A DNA stretch of 64,000 nucleotides from Kibdelosporangium persicum (GTDB taxonomy: Bacteria; Actinomycetota; Actinomycetes; Mycobacteriales; Pseudonocardiaceae). Positions 25,807 to 35,717 of the stretch are shown here, piece by piece. The DNA lies in the NCBI RefSeq assembly GCF_013280595.1, contig NZ_JAAATY010000002.1, positions 248,001-312,000 on the forward strand, read 5' to 3'. How positions within the stretch are numbered: position 1 is the stretch's first letter; every line of letters starts with the position of its first letter. The notes beneath the pieces were generated by a model. The model did not search any database, was not told where the DNA came from, and saw only the letters and a program-made list of their open reading frames with translations. A program made the position numbers and the translations under genes.

Positions 25807-28566
25807 GTGAACGACCACAGAGACCCGCAATGGCCCACGGGTGACGACCCGGACGCCGGCAGGCGCGGGCGTCGCCAGGAACAGTCCCAGGAAAGCACTG
25901 GGTTCTGGCAGCCGTCCTTCGACGACGATGACGCGCCGGCACCGCAGCAGCAGCCCCAGTGGCCGACCGAGACCCCGCCCGAGCGCCCGCACGCCGCGCC
26001 GCGCCCACCGGGCACGCCGCCGCCGGCGGGACGCGCTGGCCCGCCCCGTCCGCCAGGACGTCCACCCGGTGGTCCGCGCCCCGGTCAGCCGGTGCCACCG
26101 CCACCCGGTGCCCGGCCGCCGACACCGCCGCCAGGCCAGCAGACAGCCCGCGTTCCCCAGAACCACGCCGCCGACCAGCCGACTGACGTGGTCAGTCCGA
26201 TCAGCGGCGGGCGCAGCCGTACGTCACCCGAGCCTGAGCTGCTCACGCACCGGGAGTTCGAGGACGAATACGGCTACGGCTACGGCTACGACGATCCGGG
26301 CAGCCAGTATGACGAGCCGGTGCTCTCCGACGAGGAGGCGCGCCGTCGGCGTCGCAAGAAGATCTGGCGGCGTGTCCGGCGGACCAGCTACGTCCTCACC
26401 GCGCTGATGATCATCGGCCCGCTGGTCGCGTTCTTCGTCGCCTACCAGGTCGTCGACGTGCCGGACCCGGAGAAGCTGGCCAACGACCTGGACAAGACCG
26501 TCACGATCGAATACGGCAACGGCGACAACTTCGCGACGGTGGCCCCCAAGGGCCGCCGGACGTTGGTCAAGTGGGAGGACATCCCGGAGCACGTGCGCCA
26601 GGCGGTCTACGCCGCCGAGGACGCGACGTTCGAGACCAACGAAGGCTTCGACATCACCGGCATCATGCGGGCTGTCTGGAACAACCTGTCCGGTGGTGGC
26701 GGCGGTGGTTCGACCATCACCCAGCAGTACGTGAAGAAGGCGACCGGCAACGAGGACAAGACCCTCACCCGTAAGGCCCTCGAACTGGTGACGGCGTACA
26801 AGTTGTCCAACACCAAGGACAAGAAGGAGATCCTCGCCGGATACCTGAACACGATCTACTTCGGGTGCCGGGCGTACGGCATCGCCGCGGCGGCGGAGGC
26901 CTACTACGGCAAGCCGCTCAAAGACATCACGAAGATCGAGGCGGCCACGCTCGCCGGAGTCATCCAGCAGCCCGGCCGGGCGTGCAGTGACCCGGAATGG
27001 GTGGAGCAGCGCTGGAACTACGTGATGACCAAGCTGGTCGAGAACAAGTGGCTGACGCCGCAGGACAAGGCGGCAGCGCAGTTCCCGCAGCCGAAGGGCG
27101 AGTCCGACGCCCAGGGCATGACCCCGGACAAGCAGTTCATCTGGCAGCAGGCCAAGCGTGAGCTGGAAGACCAGGGCATCTCCGAAGAAGAGATCAACAA
27201 GAAGGGCTACAAGGTCCAGCTCACCATCGACCCGAGCGCGCAGGCAGCGGCGGCGGAAGCGGCCAAGGCCGTCATGGCGGGTCAGCCGGAGAATCTCCGG
27301 CAGGCGATCGTCGCCGTCGACCCGAACACCGGCGGGATCGTGGCCTACTACGGGTTCAACGAGGGTACGAACGGCACCGACTACGCCCGCGGCTGGTACA
27401 ACCCTGGCTCCTCGTTCAAGCCGTTCGACCTGGTCGCGTTGCTGCACAAGAACAAGAGCATCTACTCGACCTTCGACGGCAGGTCCGGCCGCAAGTTCGG
27501 CGGCAGCACGATCAACAACTCCGAGGGCAACGACAGCTGCGGCGAGCACTGCACGGTGGCCAAGGCCATGGAGTTGTCGATCAACACCGTGTTCGCCGAC
27601 ATCGCGTTCCACGAAACGGGCACCGCCGCGGTGGCCAAGGCCGCGATCGAGGCGGGCATCCCGACGAACATCGGCCGGGACCAGAAGCCGCTCGAACGGG
27701 AGGAGAACGGCGGCCAGCCCGACCTGAACATCGCCATCGGCGGTGGCCGGTACGTGGCCAGGCCGATCGACATGGCCGGGGCGTACGCGACCTTCGCGGC
27801 CAACGGCGTGAAGCGGACCCCGCACATCGTCGCCAAGGTGACCGACCCGAACGACGGCGACAACCTGATCTACGACGGCAACCAGACCATGGGCCAGCCG
27901 AAGCAGGCGTTCTCCACCGACCCCGCCGAGAACGCCAAGATCGCCAGAAACGTGACCGAGACGCTGATCCCGGTAGTCAACACCACTCGTAACGGTGCGC
28001 TGAAGTGCATCGAAGGGCGTCAGTGCGCGGCCAAGACCGGTACGCACGGGTGCGCCGAGGTGAAGGGCAAGACCACGAAGGCCGACAACTGCGCGGCCTG
28101 GACGGTCGGCTACACACCGCAGATCTCCGCTGCTGTCTGGGTCGGCTCGGATCAGAACACGCCGCTGCGCACCAAGCAGGGCAAAGCGATCTTCGGTAGT
28201 GGCCTGCCTGGCGAGATGTGGAAGAAGTTCATGGACCAGTACCTGAAGGGGAAGAAGAAGGAGACCTTCCCCAAGTTCAGCGTGCTGGGCACCCCGCAGA
28301 CCGAGATCCAGCAGCGCGACGACGACGAGAGCGACGACAAGAGGGACAACCGGTCGAGCTCGAGCAGCCCGTCGTCGCCGAGCTCGCCCTCCACCCCGAC
28401 CGGAACGCCGGGTTCGAGCGCGCCGAGCACGCCGACGAGCGGGCGACCGTCGGGATCGAAGACGCCACCACCGTTCACGCCCCCAGGAATCCCCACTGGC
28501 CGGGACCCGGGGGGCCCGGGGGACGGCCCGGGGGGCAACAACGATTTCACGGGCAACGACGGATAG
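25807..28566 (+). CDS. ponA: Bifunctional class A penicillin-binding protein
   Basis: The 919-residue protein polymerises and cross-links peptidoglycan. It starts with a roughly 180-residue proline-rich cytoplasmic region. A transmembrane helix (VLTALMIIGPLVAFFVAYQV) lies near residues 198-217. The glycosyltransferase domain has its catalytic Glu271 in AAEDATF. The transpeptidase domain has Ser535 in SSFK, SIN at 591-593 and KTGT from Lys743. The C-terminus is a Ser/Pro/Thr then Gly-rich tail. It corresponds to mycobacterial PonA1 (Rv0050) in position and layout. GTG 25807 is 70 bases after DUF5318. Confidence 0.96.
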   Translation: MNDHRDPQWPTGDDPDAGRRGRRQEQSQESTGFWQPSFDDDDAPAPQQQPQWPTETPPERPHAAPRPPGTPPPAGRAGPPRPPGRPPGGPRPGQPVPPPPGARPPTPPPGQQTARVPQNHAADQPTDVVSPISGGRSRTSPEPELLTHREFEDEYGYGYGYDDPGSQYDEPVLSDEEARRRRRKKIWRRVRRTSYVLTALMIIGPLVAFFVAYQVVDVPDPEKLANDLDKTVTIEYGNGDNFATVAPKGRRTLVKWEDIPEHVRQAVYAAEDATFETNEGFDITGIMRAVWNNLSGGGGGGSTITQQYVKKATGNEDKTLTRKALELVTAYKLSNTKDKKEILAGYLNTIYFGCRAYGIAAAAEAYYGKPLKDITKIEAATLAGVIQQPGRACSDPEWVEQRWNYVMTKLVENKWLTPQDKAAAQFPQPKGESDAQGMTPDKQFIWQQAKRELEDQGISEEEINKKGYKVQLTIDPSAQAAAAEAAKAVMAGQPENLRQAIVAVDPNTGGIVAYYGFNEGTNGTDYARGWYNPGSSFKPFDLVALLHKNKSIYSTFDGRSGRKFGGSTINNSEGNDSCGEHCTVAKAMELSINTVFADIAFHETGTAAVAKAAIEAGIPTNIGRDQKPLEREENGGQPDLNIAIGGGRYVARPIDMAGAYATFAANGVKRTPHIVAKVTDPNDGDNLIYDGNQTMGQPKQAFSTDPAENAKIARNVTETLIPVVNTTRNGALKCIEGRQCAAKTGTHGCAEVKGKTTKADNCAAWTVGYTPQISAAVWVGSDQNTPLRTKQGKAIFGSGLPGEMWKKFMDQYLKGKKKETFPKFSVLGTPQTEIQQRDDDESDDKRDNRSSSSSPSSPSSPSTPTGTPGSSAPSTPTSGRPSGSKTPPPFTPPGIPTGRDPGGPGDGPGGNNDFTGNDG

Positions 28567-28605
28567 CGGCCGCCTGCTTGATCGCATCCAACTAGCATCC
28601 TGCGC

Positions 28606-30126
28606 GTGCAGTCCGAAGAAACCGGTGACACCGACTCGCTCGACCTGACCGAGCGAGTCGCTCCCACCCGGACAGGTCCGCTGGCCGGAAGTGCGGCCGG
28701 GGTGATCGGTGGTCCGCTCGGGCGGCACGCGCAGGTGGGCAGGCAGTGGTTCTGGACGCCACTGCGGATCGCCTTCCTGATCGGTGTGCTCGCGTTGACT
28801 GTGAGCTGGTTCGGCAAGGCCGGCTGCATCCAGCAGTACACCAACGACCAAGGCCAGTTCGAGCTCGACTGGCGCACGGCCCGGCCGTACATCGCGATGT
28901 GCTACTCCGATGTCGTCCCGCTCTACACCGCCGAGCGGCTCGACCAGCCGGACGCGTTCCCGTACCGGACGAGCTGGATCGACGACGAGGGCAAGCCGAC
29001 CCAGCAGACCCGGTACATGGAGTACCCGGTGGTCACCGGCATGTTCCAGTGGATCAACGCGAGGCTCGCCGCGGGCTGGCTGGACATGGGCCTGCTGAGC
29101 GCCCTGCCGGTCGCGATCTACTTCAACATCACCGCTTTCTGGCTCGCGTTGGCGTGGCTCGTCACGGTGTGGGCCACGATGCGGACCGCGCGGCGGCGGC
29201 CGTGGGACGCCGTGCTCGTCGCGGCGTCACCATTGATCCTGGTGCACGCGTTCACCAACTTCGACACGCTGGCCACCGCGGCCGCGGCCGCTGGGCTCCT
29301 GGCGTGGGCGCGGCGCAAGCCGGTGCTCGCCGGCGTGCTGCTCGGGCTGGGCGGTGCGGCCAAGTTCTATCCGTTGTTCCTGCTCGGCGCGTTGTTCGTG
29401 CTGTGTCTACGAGCCGGGAAGCTCAGAGCGTGGCAACGGACCACGCTCGCCGCACTGGCGACGTGGCTCGCGGTGAACGCGCCGATCGCGTTGGCCTATC
29501 CCGCGGGCTGGTGGGAGTTCTTCCGGCGCAACACCGCCCGTGCCGCGGACACCGACTCGATCTACAACGTGATCTCCGGGTTCACCGGCTGGCTCGGTTT
29601 CGACGGTCCGCTGGGACCGTGGGAGACGCCGTCCGTGCTGAACGGCTTCACCGTGGTGATGTTCCTGGTGGCGTGCGCGGCCATCGCCTGGATGGCGCTG
29701 TCCGCGCCGACCCGGCCGCGGGTGGCGCAACTCGGGTTCCTGCTGGTGGCGTCCTTCCTGCTGATCAACAAGGTGTGGAGCCCGCAGTACTCGCTGTGGC
29801 TCGTGCCGCTGGCCGTGCTCGCGCTGCCGAGGTGGAAGATCCTGCTGGCGTGGATGACCGTGGACGCGCTGGTCTGGGTGCCGCGGATGATGTACTACCT
29901 CGGCGTGGAGCACAAAGGCCTGCCGGTCGAATGGTTCCTGGGCGCGGTCGTGCTGCGCGACCTCGTGGTGATTGCCTTGTGCGCACTGGTGGTCTACGAG
30001 ATCTACCACCCCGAGCGCGACCTGGTCCGCAAATTCGGTGACGACGACCCCGCCGGCGGTGTGCTCGACGGGGCCGAAGACAAGTTCATCCTCACAACAA
30101 GGCGAGCGGCACCGCTTCACCCATAG
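28606..30126 (+). CDS. GT87-like polytopic membrane glycosyltransferase
   Basis: The 506-residue protein has about ten transmembrane helices and the DUF2029/GT87 architecture of polyprenol-phosphate-dependent mannosyltransferases, comparable to Rv0051 downstream of ponA1. A conserved extracytoplasmic loop reads CYSD, then FPY and EYPVVTG. It shares these motifs with a second paralogue at 31360-32814. A cytoplasmic N-terminal tail of about 45 residues precedes the first helix. The GTG start follows ponA by 39 bases, so they are co-transcribed. Donor and acceptor are unknown. Its end overlaps the convergent SGNH gene by 35 bases. Confidence 0.85.
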   Translation: MQSEETGDTDSLDLTERVAPTRTGPLAGSAAGVIGGPLGRHAQVGRQWFWTPLRIAFLIGVLALTVSWFGKAGCIQQYTNDQGQFELDWRTARPYIAMCYSDVVPLYTAERLDQPDAFPYRTSWIDDEGKPTQQTRYMEYPVVTGMFQWINARLAAGWLDMGLLSALPVAIYFNITAFWLALAWLVTVWATMRTARRRPWDAVLVAASPLILVHAFTNFDTLATAAAAAGLLAWARRKPVLAGVLLGLGGAAKFYPLFLLGALFVLCLRAGKLRAWQRTTLAALATWLAVNAPIALAYPAGWWEFFRRNTARAADTDSIYNVISGFTGWLGFDGPLGPWETPSVLNGFTVVMFLVACAAIAWMALSAPTRPRVAQLGFLLVASFLLINKVWSPQYSLWLVPLAVLALPRWKILLAWMTVDALVWVPRMMYYLGVEHKGLPVEWFLGAVVLRDLVVIALCALVVYEIYHPERDLVRKFGDDDPAGGVLDGAEDKFILTTRRAAPLHP

Positions 30127-31291
30127 CCCGCAGGCCGGCGTCGTTCGGGTGCAGGTGGTCGCCCGTGTCGAACTCCGGCCTCATCCGCAGCGGGTCCTGG
30201 GTGTCCCGGACCGCGGCGTCGAAGTCGATCACGCCGTCGAACGCGCCGCCGGTGCGGATGAACGTGTTCACCGCCTGCCGGGTGGCTTCGAGCGTCTCGT
30301 TCCAGACCCGCCAGCCCTTGAACGGCGTCAGCGTGCCGCCCAGGACCCGGATGCCCCGGGCCTTGGCCTGCGCGATGATCTGCCGGTACGCGCTGATGAT
30401 CTGCTGGGGATCGGTCTGGTGCGGGGTCTGCTGGATGTCGTTGATGCCTTCCAGCACGATCATCGTCCGCACGCCGCCGAGGCTGAGCACGTCCTCGTCC
30501 AACCGGGCCAGTGCGTTCCGGCCGAAGTCGGTGCCGTCGAGCAGCAACCGGTTGCCGCTGATGCCCGCGTTGAGCACGCCCAGCCTGCGTTGACCGGCCT
30601 TGAGCCGGTCCGCCAGCACATCCGGCCACCGGCGGTTGGCGCCCACGGTGGACCCGAAGCCGTCGGTGATCGAGTCGCCGAGCGTGACCACTGACGCGGT
30701 CGCGGGCGAGCCCTGCACGTCGACCCCGCTGACGTAGTGCCAGACGTTCGTGCGCTCGTTGTACGGCGTGCCCGTCTCGTCGGTCGTGAAGTTGCCCGCG
30801 CGCGTGAAGAACGAGGTCTGCACCGCGGTCGGGTGATACGTGACCGGGCCGGACGGCGTCGGAACATAAGTGGTGACAAGCAGATCCGTGTCCTCGGGCA
30901 CACGCAGGACCGCCGGGTCGGTCAGGACCTCGGCCCCTGGCGGCACGGTGACCGTCTGCGAACCGCCGAACCTCAGCGTCCGCATGCTGCCCGGCACCGC
31001 CCTCGGACTGTTCGGCTCGGCCGCGACGGCGACCGTGACCTGCCCGAACTGCAAGGGTTTGGTGCCGAACGCGTTGGACAGCCGGACCCGGACGACACCG
31101 CCGCCGACACTGGTGTGCACGACGTTGCGGATCGAGAAGTTCGGGTAGCCGTTCTCCGTGTTCGGTACGCCCGTCGCGGGCGACGCCGCCCACGTGCCGA
31201 TCCACCCGCCGGGGGTCTGTGCCCCGCTGGAGGAGGTCAGCAAGCCGATCGTCAGCGTGGCCCCAAGGCCCACGGCCAGCAGTCGTCTCAT
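30092..31291 (-). CDS. Secreted SGNH/GDSL esterase
   Basis: The 399-residue protein starts with a Sec signal peptide (MRRLLAVGLGATLTIGLL). An N-terminal beta-sandwich of about 160 residues follows, then an SGNH hydrolase domain with LGDSITDG (Ser197), GISGN, GINDI and DHLHPND (Asp378, His381). Such enzymes remove acyl or acetyl groups from lipids or carbohydrates outside the cell. The ATG at 31291 fits the signal peptide. It lies between two GT87-like genes and converges with the first. Substrate is not evident. Confidence 0.92.
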   Translation of the reverse strand: MRRLLAVGLGATLTIGLLTSSSGAQTPGGWIGTWAASPATGVPNTENGYPNFSIRNVVHTSVGGGVVRVRLSNAFGTKPLQFGQVTVAVAAEPNSPRAVPGSMRTLRFGGSQTVTVPPGAEVLTDPAVLRVPEDTDLLVTTYVPTPSGPVTYHPTAVQTSFFTRAGNFTTDETGTPYNERTNVWHYVSGVDVQGSPATASVVTLGDSITDGFGSTVGANRRWPDVLADRLKAGQRRLGVLNAGISGNRLLLDGTDFGRNALARLDEDVLSLGGVRTMIVLEGINDIQQTPHQTDPQQIISAYRQIIAQAKARGIRVLGGTLTPFKGWRVWNETLEATRQAVNTFIRTGGAFDGVIDFDAAVRDTQDPLRMRPEFDTGDHLHPNDAGLRAMGEAVPLALL

Positions 31292-31359
31292 CAGATCAAC
31301 GTGCTCGGTCACGCGATCCGGACACCACCGCCGAACGACTGATCTGGCGGCGCCGAGTG

Positions 31360-32814
31360 TTAACTGAGGGTGGCGGGTTTCGGCACGCCGGGCAGGAAGT
31401 CGTCCGGCACCGGATCGTCCACAGTGGATCTCGCGTTCAGGAACGCGATGAACAGGCCCACCAGCAACGCCGCCCGGCCCCACACGCCGATCATCACCGC
31501 CTGCGCGGTGAACCCGTCGTAGATCGTGGTCGCCTTGTTGATGTCGATGGCGTGGTACCACTTGAAGATCCCGATGCCCATCGCGATGTCCGCGATGTAG
31601 TACGCGATCGCCCAGCCGAGGTGCACCCGCAGCAGCACGAACATCGGCACCAGCCACAGCGTGTACTGCGGCGAGTGGACCTTGTGCAGCAACAGGAATC
31701 CGCACAGCATCGCGGCGGACACCGCGATCCACGGGTACGTGCCCGCACGCTTGTAGCGGCGCCAGCCCAGGTACAGCGCCAACGCGAACGAGGCGAGCAC
31801 CAGGATCGGCGACCACAGCGTGACCATGTCCTGGAACTCGACGTTCTTCGGATCCGACTCCGGCCGGAAACCCCAGAACCAGAACGAGTTCGTGGTGATG
31901 TCGGCCTGCCGCAGCCCCTGGAACGTGAACGAGGCCTTCCAGCCGTCGAACCCGGCCAGCGCGAACGGCAGGTTCACCAGGATCGCGGTCAGCAGCGCCA
32001 CTCCGGCGATCCGGAACATGCCCGCGACGTTGTACCGCTTGCCGGACGGCAACTCCTGGCCGGACCGGCCGCCGGTCAGCACGTACAGCATCAGCGGCAT
32101 CACGAAGATCGCCGGATAGAGCTTGAACGTGAAGCCGACGCCCAGCAGGATCGCCGAGAACGTGGCCCGTTCCATCAACGGGCGGTTCGCGCCCGCCTTG
32201 CCCCAGCCGCGGTGCATCACGTACACGGCCGCGACCGCGCACAACACGACCGGCAGGTCCCAGTTGTGGAAGGCGTACAGCACGACCGGTGGGCCGATGC
32301 TCCACAACAGCGCTCGCCAGCGGGAGAGTCTGCCCAGCATCCACGCGGTGAGCAGGCCGAACGGCGCCATCAGGATCGCCGATCCGAGCAGGAACCCGGC
32401 GTCGGTGTCGGCGAACAACGCGCCGAGCCAGATCACCACGCCGGTCAGCACCGGGTACTCGACCGTGCCGCCGGTCAGCTCGCCCTTGGCGTTGATCCCG
32501 CCGTGCACGTAGGGGAAGACGTGCCGGTCGATGTCCCGGCCGACCCACAGGAACTGGATGTCGGAGTAGCAAGCGTCGTTACGGGCCCGCTGGGTGTAGT
32601 CCGGCTCGCTGCGGCCCAGCTCGTCGAACCGCGGGCCGGTGCACCTGTCCTTGTTGGCGAACCCGAGGAGCAAGGTCACGCCGCACAACAGCACCATCAG
32701 CGCGAGCGCGAGCCGGCCGAACCGCTTCCCGGCGGATGTGGGCTCGCCGGCCTGCTGCTCGCCCACAGACCTCTCCGCCTCCTTGGACACCTGACCCGCT
32801 TGCACCCTGGTCAC
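31360..32814 (-). CDS. GT87-like polytopic membrane glycosyltransferase, second copy
   Basis: The 484-residue protein has a short cytoplasmic tail, then about ten transmembrane helices. It carries the same loop motifs as the paralogue at 28606-30126: CYSD, FPY and EYPVLTG. It also has an internal HKVHSPQYTLWLVP motif, matched by NKVWSPQYSLWLVP in the first copy. This places it in the DUF2029/GT87 family. The GTG start at 32814 overlaps the endonuclease IV stop by four bases (GTGA, 32811-32814), an unusual partner for a glycosyltransferase. Confidence 0.85.
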   Translation of the reverse strand: MTRVQAGQVSKEAERSVGEQQAGEPTSAGKRFGRLALALMVLLCGVTLLLGFANKDRCTGPRFDELGRSEPDYTQRARNDACYSDIQFLWVGRDIDRHVFPYVHGGINAKGELTGGTVEYPVLTGVVIWLGALFADTDAGFLLGSAILMAPFGLLTAWMLGRLSRWRALLWSIGPPVVLYAFHNWDLPVVLCAVAAVYVMHRGWGKAGANRPLMERATFSAILLGVGFTFKLYPAIFVMPLMLYVLTGGRSGQELPSGKRYNVAGMFRIAGVALLTAILVNLPFALAGFDGWKASFTFQGLRQADITTNSFWFWGFRPESDPKNVEFQDMVTLWSPILVLASFALALYLGWRRYKRAGTYPWIAVSAAMLCGFLLLHKVHSPQYTLWLVPMFVLLRVHLGWAIAYYIADIAMGIGIFKWYHAIDINKATTIYDGFTAQAVMIGVWGRAALLVGLFIAFLNARSTVDDPVPDDFLPGVPKPATLS

Positions 32815-33581
32815 CCGCCAAGTGCCTGGCGCAGGAACGCGATGTCCTCCGCCTGGCCGTCCGACGGTGTCTCGACCACGACCGGCGCCCCCGCCGCGGC
32901 GACGACCGCCGCGAGCACCTCCGGTTCGATGGTGCCAGTACCGATGTTCGCGTGCCGGTCCCGGGAGGAGCCGAACTCGTCCCGCGAGTTGTTCAGGTGC
33001 ACGAGGTCGATCCGCCCGGTGATCGCCTTGACCCGGTCGACGATGCCGGCCAGGTCCTCCCCGGCGGCGAAGGCGTGGCACGTGTCCAGGCAGAACCCCG
33101 CGTCGAACTCGCCGACCGCGTCCCACAGCCGGGCCAGCATGTCGAACCGGCGGGCCATGGCGTTGTCGCCGCCCGCGGTGTTCTCGATCAGGATCGGCAG
33201 CGGGAAGCCGCCCTCCTTGACCTGCCGCTCGAAGAACTTCCGCCAGTTCTCGATCCCGGCGGCCGGGTCCTCGCCCTTGGTCACGTGCCCGCCGTGCACG
33301 ATCAGGCCCTTCGCGCCGATCGCGGCGGCCCCCTCGGCGTGCTGCGTCACGGTCTTGCGGGACGGGATGCGGATCCGGTTGTTCATCGACGCGATGTTCA
33401 CCGGGTACGGCGAGTGGACGAACACGTCCAGGTCGGTGGCCCGCAACGCCTCGGCGTGCGGGTGCTCAGGCGGCTTCTTCCAGGACTGCGGATCGGCCAG
33501 GAAGAACTGCACCACCTCGGCGCCACGCTCTCGCGCGGCGGCGAGCGGATCGTCGTCGCGAACATGGGCACCTATGCGCAT
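32811..33581 (-). CDS. nfo: Endonuclease IV (AP endonuclease)
   Basis: The 256-residue TIM-barrel enzyme cuts DNA 5' of abasic sites in base excision repair. Family motifs seen are IGAHV at the N-terminus, VFVHSPYPVNIAS, GLIVHGGH, ILIENTAGG, GFCLDTCHAFAAG and VHLNNSRDEFGSSRDRHANIG. These supply the histidine, aspartate and glutamate ligands of the trinuclear zinc site. Length is slightly shorter than E. coli Nfo (285). Its stop overlaps the start of the GT87-like gene. Confidence 0.95.
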   Translation of the reverse strand: MRIGAHVRDDDPLAAARERGAEVVQFFLADPQSWKKPPEHPHAEALRATDLDVFVHSPYPVNIASMNNRIRIPSRKTVTQHAEGAAAIGAKGLIVHGGHVTKGEDPAAGIENWRKFFERQVKEGGFPLPILIENTAGGDNAMARRFDMLARLWDAVGEFDAGFCLDTCHAFAAGEDLAGIVDRVKAITGRIDLVHLNNSRDEFGSSRDRHANIGTGTIEPEVLAAVVAAAGAPVVVETPSDGQAEDIAFLRQALGG

Positions 33582-33757
33582 GGCCGTCGAGCGTAGTCGG
33601 CACGCACTAGCAAACGCGGCGGTGGTAGCCCTCAGGGGGTCGCATTACTCCACCTGGCGGAAGAATCACGCGATTCGACCTAGTGAGCGTCACCACCGGC
33701 GCGTAGTGTCGTTGAAATCCGTAGAGGCTACTCGCCGGTACGACGGAGGGCTGGACT

Positions 33758-34756
33758 ATGCGACTCGCCAAACGACTGGCCGCCACGTTCGCGGTGGTCA
33801 TCGTCGTGGTGACGAGCAGCCTGCTCGGCGGGAGCATCGCGGCCGCGGCGACTCCGGTGGTGATCGGCAGCTGCGCGACCACCGTCCAGGGCGAGCCAGG
33901 CACACCGCTCCAACTCCAGCCCGGCGCGGTCCTCGAACCGGTGGTCAACGTCGTCAAGGCACTCGACCCGTTGAACCTCATCACGCCGGGAGTGCGGTCG
34001 GCGTTCGCCGCGCTGCCGCCGATCCCGATCGGCGCGATCCCCGCTGGCGGCGGGTTCATCAGCGGTGGCCAGATCGCCAACGCGGTGATCGCCCAGCTGA
34101 ACAAGATCCCGCTGCTCGGCCCGATCCTCGGCGGCGTGGCCAAGGATGTGCAGGACGCCCTCGCCGGCATGTGCGGTGTGACCGTTCAGGTCGTCAACAC
34201 CGCCGCGGCCCAGGCCCAGGGCACCACCGGCGCGCTGGCGGACGCGGCCAACGGTGCCGCTCAGGCGATCATCCCCGGCGCGGGCGGATCGAAGCCCGGC
34301 ACTCCGGGGGGTGGCGGCACCCAGCCGACCAAGCCCGGCCCTGGCGGCAGCCAGGGCGGCGCCCCGGGCGGCAGCCCGACGATGACCGCCCCGACCCTAC
34401 CGGTGATCGACGGTCCGCCGCAGGCACCACCGCTGATGGGGTGGAACGGCTGGAGCACCGGCCGGTCGCCGATGACCGACTACAGCATGATCCCGTTCGC
34501 CCAGGCTGGCCTGTACTCGCCATCACCGGCGGTCCGGTACGGCACGGGCGTGCCCGGCTACAGCCCCCAGTTCGGCATCCTCGGCGTGGACAACCCGCCG
34601 AACGACGGTGTCCAGGCCGCAGGACACGCCGAGGCGATCGGCGGCTCGTCAAGCCGCAACGACATCGACCTGTCCGTGCTGCTCGCCGTGCTGGCCCTGT
34701 CCGGCGTGACGGCCGCCCTGGTGCGTACCTGGGTGCTGCGCAAAGCGGCCGTTTGA
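33758..34756 (+). CDS. Exported protein with C-terminal membrane anchor
   Basis: The 332-residue protein has a signal peptide (residues 1-31, ending AAAA), an extracellular region of about 150 residues with two cysteines (in GSCATT and GMCGVT) that may form a disulfide, and a Gly/Pro-rich linker near 180-225. A 60-residue tail follows, then a C-terminal transmembrane helix (LSVLLAVLALSGVTAALVRTW) and a short basic end, RKAAV. No sortase motif is seen. I do not recognise the family. It is upstream of rpsF on the same strand but probably has its own promoter. Confidence 0.8.
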   Translation: MRLAKRLAATFAVVIVVVTSSLLGGSIAAAATPVVIGSCATTVQGEPGTPLQLQPGAVLEPVVNVVKALDPLNLITPGVRSAFAALPPIPIGAIPAGGGFISGGQIANAVIAQLNKIPLLGPILGGVAKDVQDALAGMCGVTVQVVNTAAAQAQGTTGALADAANGAAQAIIPGAGGSKPGTPGGGGTQPTKPGPGGSQGGAPGGSPTMTAPTLPVIDGPPQAPPLMGWNGWSTGRSPMTDYSMIPFAQAGLYSPSPAVRYGTGVPGYSPQFGILGVDNPPNDGVQAAGHAEAIGGSSSRNDIDLSVLLAVLALSGVTAALVRTWVLRKAAV

Positions 34757-34837
34757 AGTCCTGTAGTCTTTTTGGCCGTAGACCCTCCTGCCATGGAGAG
34801 ACCATGGCCGCGAGTCCACAGGAGGTGAGTGGTCTTC

Positions 34838-35146
34838 ATGCGTCATTACGAGGTAATGATCATCCTCGATCCCAGCACCGACGAGCGCAACGTGCAGCCG
34901 TCACTGGAGAACTACCTCAACGTGATCCGCAACTCCGGCGGTTCGGTTGAGAAGGTCGAGGTCTGGGGCAAGCGCCGGCTCTCGTTCGAGATCAACAAGC
35001 ACGCCGAGGGCATCTACGCGGTCCTCGACGTCAACGCCGAGCCCGACGCGGTGAAGGAGATGGACCGCCAGCTCTCCCTGTCCGAGTCGATCCTGCGCAC
35101 CAAGGTGCTGCGTCGCGTCGACAAGCGTCCGGCCGCCAGGGCCTGA
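34838..35146 (+). CDS. rpsF: 30S ribosomal protein S6
   Basis: The 102-residue protein is ribosomal protein S6 ([20 protein letters not shown], then [20 protein letters not shown] and [15 protein letters not shown]). ATG 34838 fits the conserved MRxYE start; a GTG at 34829 would add three residues but leaves only three bases after GGAGGT (34821-34826). It is the first gene of the rpsF-ssb-rpsR-rplI operon, conserved in bacteria. Confidence 0.98.
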   Translation: MRHYEVMIILDPSTDERNVQPSLENYLNVIRNSGGSVEKVEVWGKRRLSFEINKHAEGIYAVLDVNAEPDAVKEMDRQLSLSESILRTKVLRRVDKRPAARA

Positions 35147-35171
35147 TCTCACACCCAGCTAGGGAGCCGAT

Positions 35172-35690
35172 ATGGCAGGCGACACGATCATCACCGTGGT
35201 CGGCAACCTGACCGCCGACCCGGAACTGCGGTTCACCTCGTCCGGGGCGGCCGTTGCCAGCTTCACGGTGGCTTCGACGCCGCGCACCTTCGACCGCCAG
35301 AGCGGCGAGTGGAAGGACGGCGAGGCGCTGTTCATGCGGTGCAGCATCTGGCGGCAGGCCGCTGAGAACGTGGCCGAGTCGCTCACCCGTGGTGCACGGG
35401 TGATCGTGACCGGCCGGCTCAAGCAGCGGTCCTACGACACCCGTGAGGGTGAGAAGCGCACCGTCATCGAACTGGAAGTCGACGAGATCGGTCCCTCGCT
35501 GCGGTACGCCACCGCGAAGGTCAACCGTGTCAGCCGTGGTGAAGGCGGCGGCGGTGGATTCGGTGGTGGCGGCGGAGGCAACAGCGGTGGCGGCAGCCGG
35601 CAGACCGTGCCCGCCGACGACCCGTGGGGCTCAGCGCCTCCGGCCGGTGGCGGCGGCGGTGGCGGCTTCTCCGACGAACCGCCTTTCTAA
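35172..35690 (+). CDS. ssb: Single-stranded DNA-binding protein
   Basis: The 172-residue protein has the OB fold of SSB in its first 110 residues ([20 protein letters not shown], then [12 protein letters not shown]). A glycine-rich linker and the acidic protein-interaction tip SDEPPF follow, as in SSB proteins that recruit replication and repair factors. It coats single-stranded DNA as a tetramer. It lies between the S6 and S18 genes, the standard actinobacterial order. Confidence 0.98.
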   Translation: MAGDTIITVVGNLTADPELRFTSSGAAVASFTVASTPRTFDRQSGEWKDGEALFMRCSIWRQAAENVAESLTRGARVIVTGRLKQRSYDTREGEKRTVIELEVDEIGPSLRYATAKVNRVSRGEGGGGGFGGGGGGNSGGGSRQTVPADDPWGSAPPAGGGGGGGFSDEPPF

Positions 35691-35717
35691 CCCCCAGATC
35701 TCTCAGGAGTAGTTCTC

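Noticed and set aside
26224-28851. Minus-strand open frame of about 875 codons opposite ponA
   Set aside because: It is an antisense shadow. PonA has all catalytic motifs on the plus strand.
31219-34950. Plus-strand open frame of about 1240 codons
   Set aside because: It runs antisense through the GT87 and endonuclease IV genes and across two promoters. It is low complexity and rich in Arg and Gln, as expected for GC-rich shadows.
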